In this document: positions 63,047-64,000 of the stretch, in pieces | Layout: every line of letters starts with the position of its first letter | Numbering within the stretch: the first letter of the stretch is position 1 | DNA from: Hyphomonadaceae bacterium JAD_PAG50586_4 | GTDB taxonomy: Bacteria; Pseudomonadota; Alphaproteobacteria; Caulobacterales; Aquidulcibacteraceae | DNA: 64,000 nucleotides | Direction of reading: 5' to 3' | Assembly: GCA_023242925.1 (NCBI GenBank) | Contig: CP096134.1 | Location: forward strand, 310,001 to 374,000 | Made by a program: the position numbers and the translations under genes | The notes under the pieces: model-generated | What the model was told of the DNA's origin: nothing | Database searches by the model: none | Seen by the model: only the letters and a program-made list of their open reading frames with translations

Positions 63047-64000
63047 CCGGACTGATAGCCTTCAAATACACGGTCGGCGACATCAATGGGCGCCAGCTCG
63101 CGGAGCGTTGCGTCGAGTTGCTTATGCGCGATGGCGCGTGGACCATGATCGTAGGCTATCGCGGCCTTCGCCTGCTTGCACGAAGCAGTACGCGGGATGT
63201 CGATCCTATTTTGCTGCCCAACGCCAAAGGGCTGGTGAGCGGCATTCTCTTTCAACGTCATGAGAGTGGCGATCGCCGTGTGCGCGAGGTCAACGCGGAT
63301 ACGGTCAATGCGTGGTGCGCGAGCGAAGGGCAGGCGCTGGTCGAGAAGTATTGGGGGCCGTACCTCGCCATTATCAACGATGCGGAACGCGACCGTGTGC
63401 TCATCCTGCGAGATCCGCTCGGCGCGCGCGCATGCTATTTCGCAGAATTGCCCGGCGTGATTGTCATGTTCACCGACGTGGGCGATTGGGCAAAGCTCAC
63501 GACGCTCAAAATCGACGACCCGTATTTGGCGCTCTTCTTGCGCCACACCCGCATCGAGGGCGCCCGCACCGCGTTGATCGGCGTAACCGAAGCGATACCG
63601 GGGGTTCTCTATCGCTGGGAACGGAGCGGGCCGGCGCAGTCCGTCGCCTGGGCGCCGTGGCCGCCAAAGCAGGACCGGGTTATCTTCGATTTTGAGGAAG
63701 CGCGCGTGGCATTGCGTCGAAGCGCTGAAGATACCGCTGGCGCTTGGGCGCACGCGGGTCTCCCAATCGTTCATCGCTTGTCTGGGGGTTTCGATTCAAG
63801 CGCGGCGTTCGCATGTCTGGTCAGAGGTGGCGTCGACGATATCGTCTGCATCAATGAGCGGCCGGTCAATTTGCCAGAGGGCGACGAATTCGATGCCGCG
63901 TCGAGCGTCGCGGCGCACTTTGGCGTCCAATTGCACGGTTTGACGTTTGATCCCGAGCGCGCAGATTACGCGGCGATCCAGAGTGCGCCGGCGACCGCGA
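63043..64000 (+). CDS. lasso peptide cyclase C (asparagine synthetase-like), cut by window edge
   Basis: 319 residues are visible and the frame is open at the window end. Start at ATG 63043 in an ATGA overlap with B. The N-terminal glutaminase-like domain lacks the Cys2 of asparagine synthetase (starts MTGLIAFKY) as in McjC, with LLILRDPLGARACYFA-type strands near residues 125-140. The ATP-pyrophosphatase loop SGGFDSS lies at residues 247-253. It adenylates the ring-closing Glu side chain, after which Gly1 attacks. Missing here: the rest of the synthetase domain and any exporter (D) or isopeptidase genes that may follow. Confidence 0.93.
   Translation, partial: MTGLIAFKYTVGDINGRQLAERCVELLMRDGAWTMIVGYRGLRLLARSSTRDVDPILLPNAKGLVSGILFQRHESGDRRVREVNADTVNAWCASEGQALVEKYWGPYLAIINDAERDRVLILRDPLGARACYFAELPGVIVMFTDVGDWAKLTTLKIDDPYLALFLRHTRIEGARTALIGVTEAIPGVLYRWERSGPAQSVAWAPWPPKQDRVIFDFEEARVALRRSAEDTAGAWAHAGLPIVHRLSGGFDSSAAFACLVRGGVDDIVCINERPVNLPEGDEFDAASSVAAHFGVQLHGLTFDPERADYAAIQSAPATA

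Larger units (their letters stand above)
49923..64000. mobile_element. integrative conjugative/mobilisable element at tRNA-Ser (right end beyond window)
   Basis: Beginning at the tRNA-Ser 3' end: integrase, SRAP protein, oriT-like site, relaxase, TraF-type S26 peptidase, ArdC-like antirestriction protein, SSB, a 635-residue ParB and then the LuxR/LuxI-lasso peptide cargo. All are standard modules of alphaproteobacterial ICEs. Type IV secretion genes and the right att site are not in view. Confidence 0.75.

Noticed and set aside
1-64000. CRISPR arrays, rRNA genes, riboswitches
   Set aside because: No regularly spaced repeats, rRNA segments or recognisable riboswitch cores were seen.

Overview
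The window reads as a chromosomal stretch of a high-GC alphaproteobacterium. GC-rich codon use, a LuxI/LuxR pair, a VirD2-type relaxase, a large ParB and a FixL-like hybrid kinase suggest a Caulobacterales/Hyphomonadaceae- or sphingomonad-like lineage; this is inferred from gene content only. Many genes are broken by single-base indels, often in short homopolymers, including lepA and an IS transposase. I read most of these breaks as consensus errors and annotate the intact ancestral frame.

Positions 1-24441 hold one large catabolic locus. It contains two M81 (MlrC-like) metallopeptidases, one cut by the left edge, and two tandem CPBP membrane proteases with the MlrA residue layout. It also has oligopeptide-type ABC ATPases, an acyl-CoA ligase, a full beta-oxidation set (two acyl-CoA dehydrogenases, three crotonase/SDR genes, two MaoC hydratases, a thiolase), two TonB receptors, an MFS_2 symporter, two class I amidotransferase-type gamma-glutamyl hydrolases, a RidA, an isochorismatase-like hydrolase and a SnoaL-like protein. 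One TetR gene lies inside. Six near-identical 22-bp palindromes sit at all the main promoters, so the whole locus looks like one regulon. My interpretation is uptake and dismantling of a cyclic peptide with a lipid-like residue, resembling but larger than the microcystin mlr cluster.

Positions 24.5-31 kb are accessory: a methyltransferase, an IS3 element next to an IS30 remnant, and small unknown genes separated by a degenerate ~100-bp repeat. A genomic island follows (about 31.7-36.7 kb) with an XRE regulator, AlpA-like proteins, a relaxase, a candidate oriT and an integrase beside tRNA-Leu(CAG).

Positions 36.7-49.9 kb look like core genome: tRNA-Leu, lepA, lipoproteins, an M3 peptidase, a TonB-like protein, a hybrid histidine kinase with a response regulator, msrA and tRNA-Ser(GGA).

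A second integrative element begins at tRNA-Ser and runs off the right edge. It carries an integrase, an SRAP protein, a relaxase with a candidate oriT, TraF-type peptidase, ArdC, SSB and ParB. Its cargo is a LuxR/LuxI quorum-sensing pair, a PhyH dioxygenase, a GntR regulator and a lasso peptide cluster in the order A1-A2-B-C. The two small precursors, both with G1/E9 ring residues, were recognised by reading the DNA. The cyclase gene is cut by the window end.
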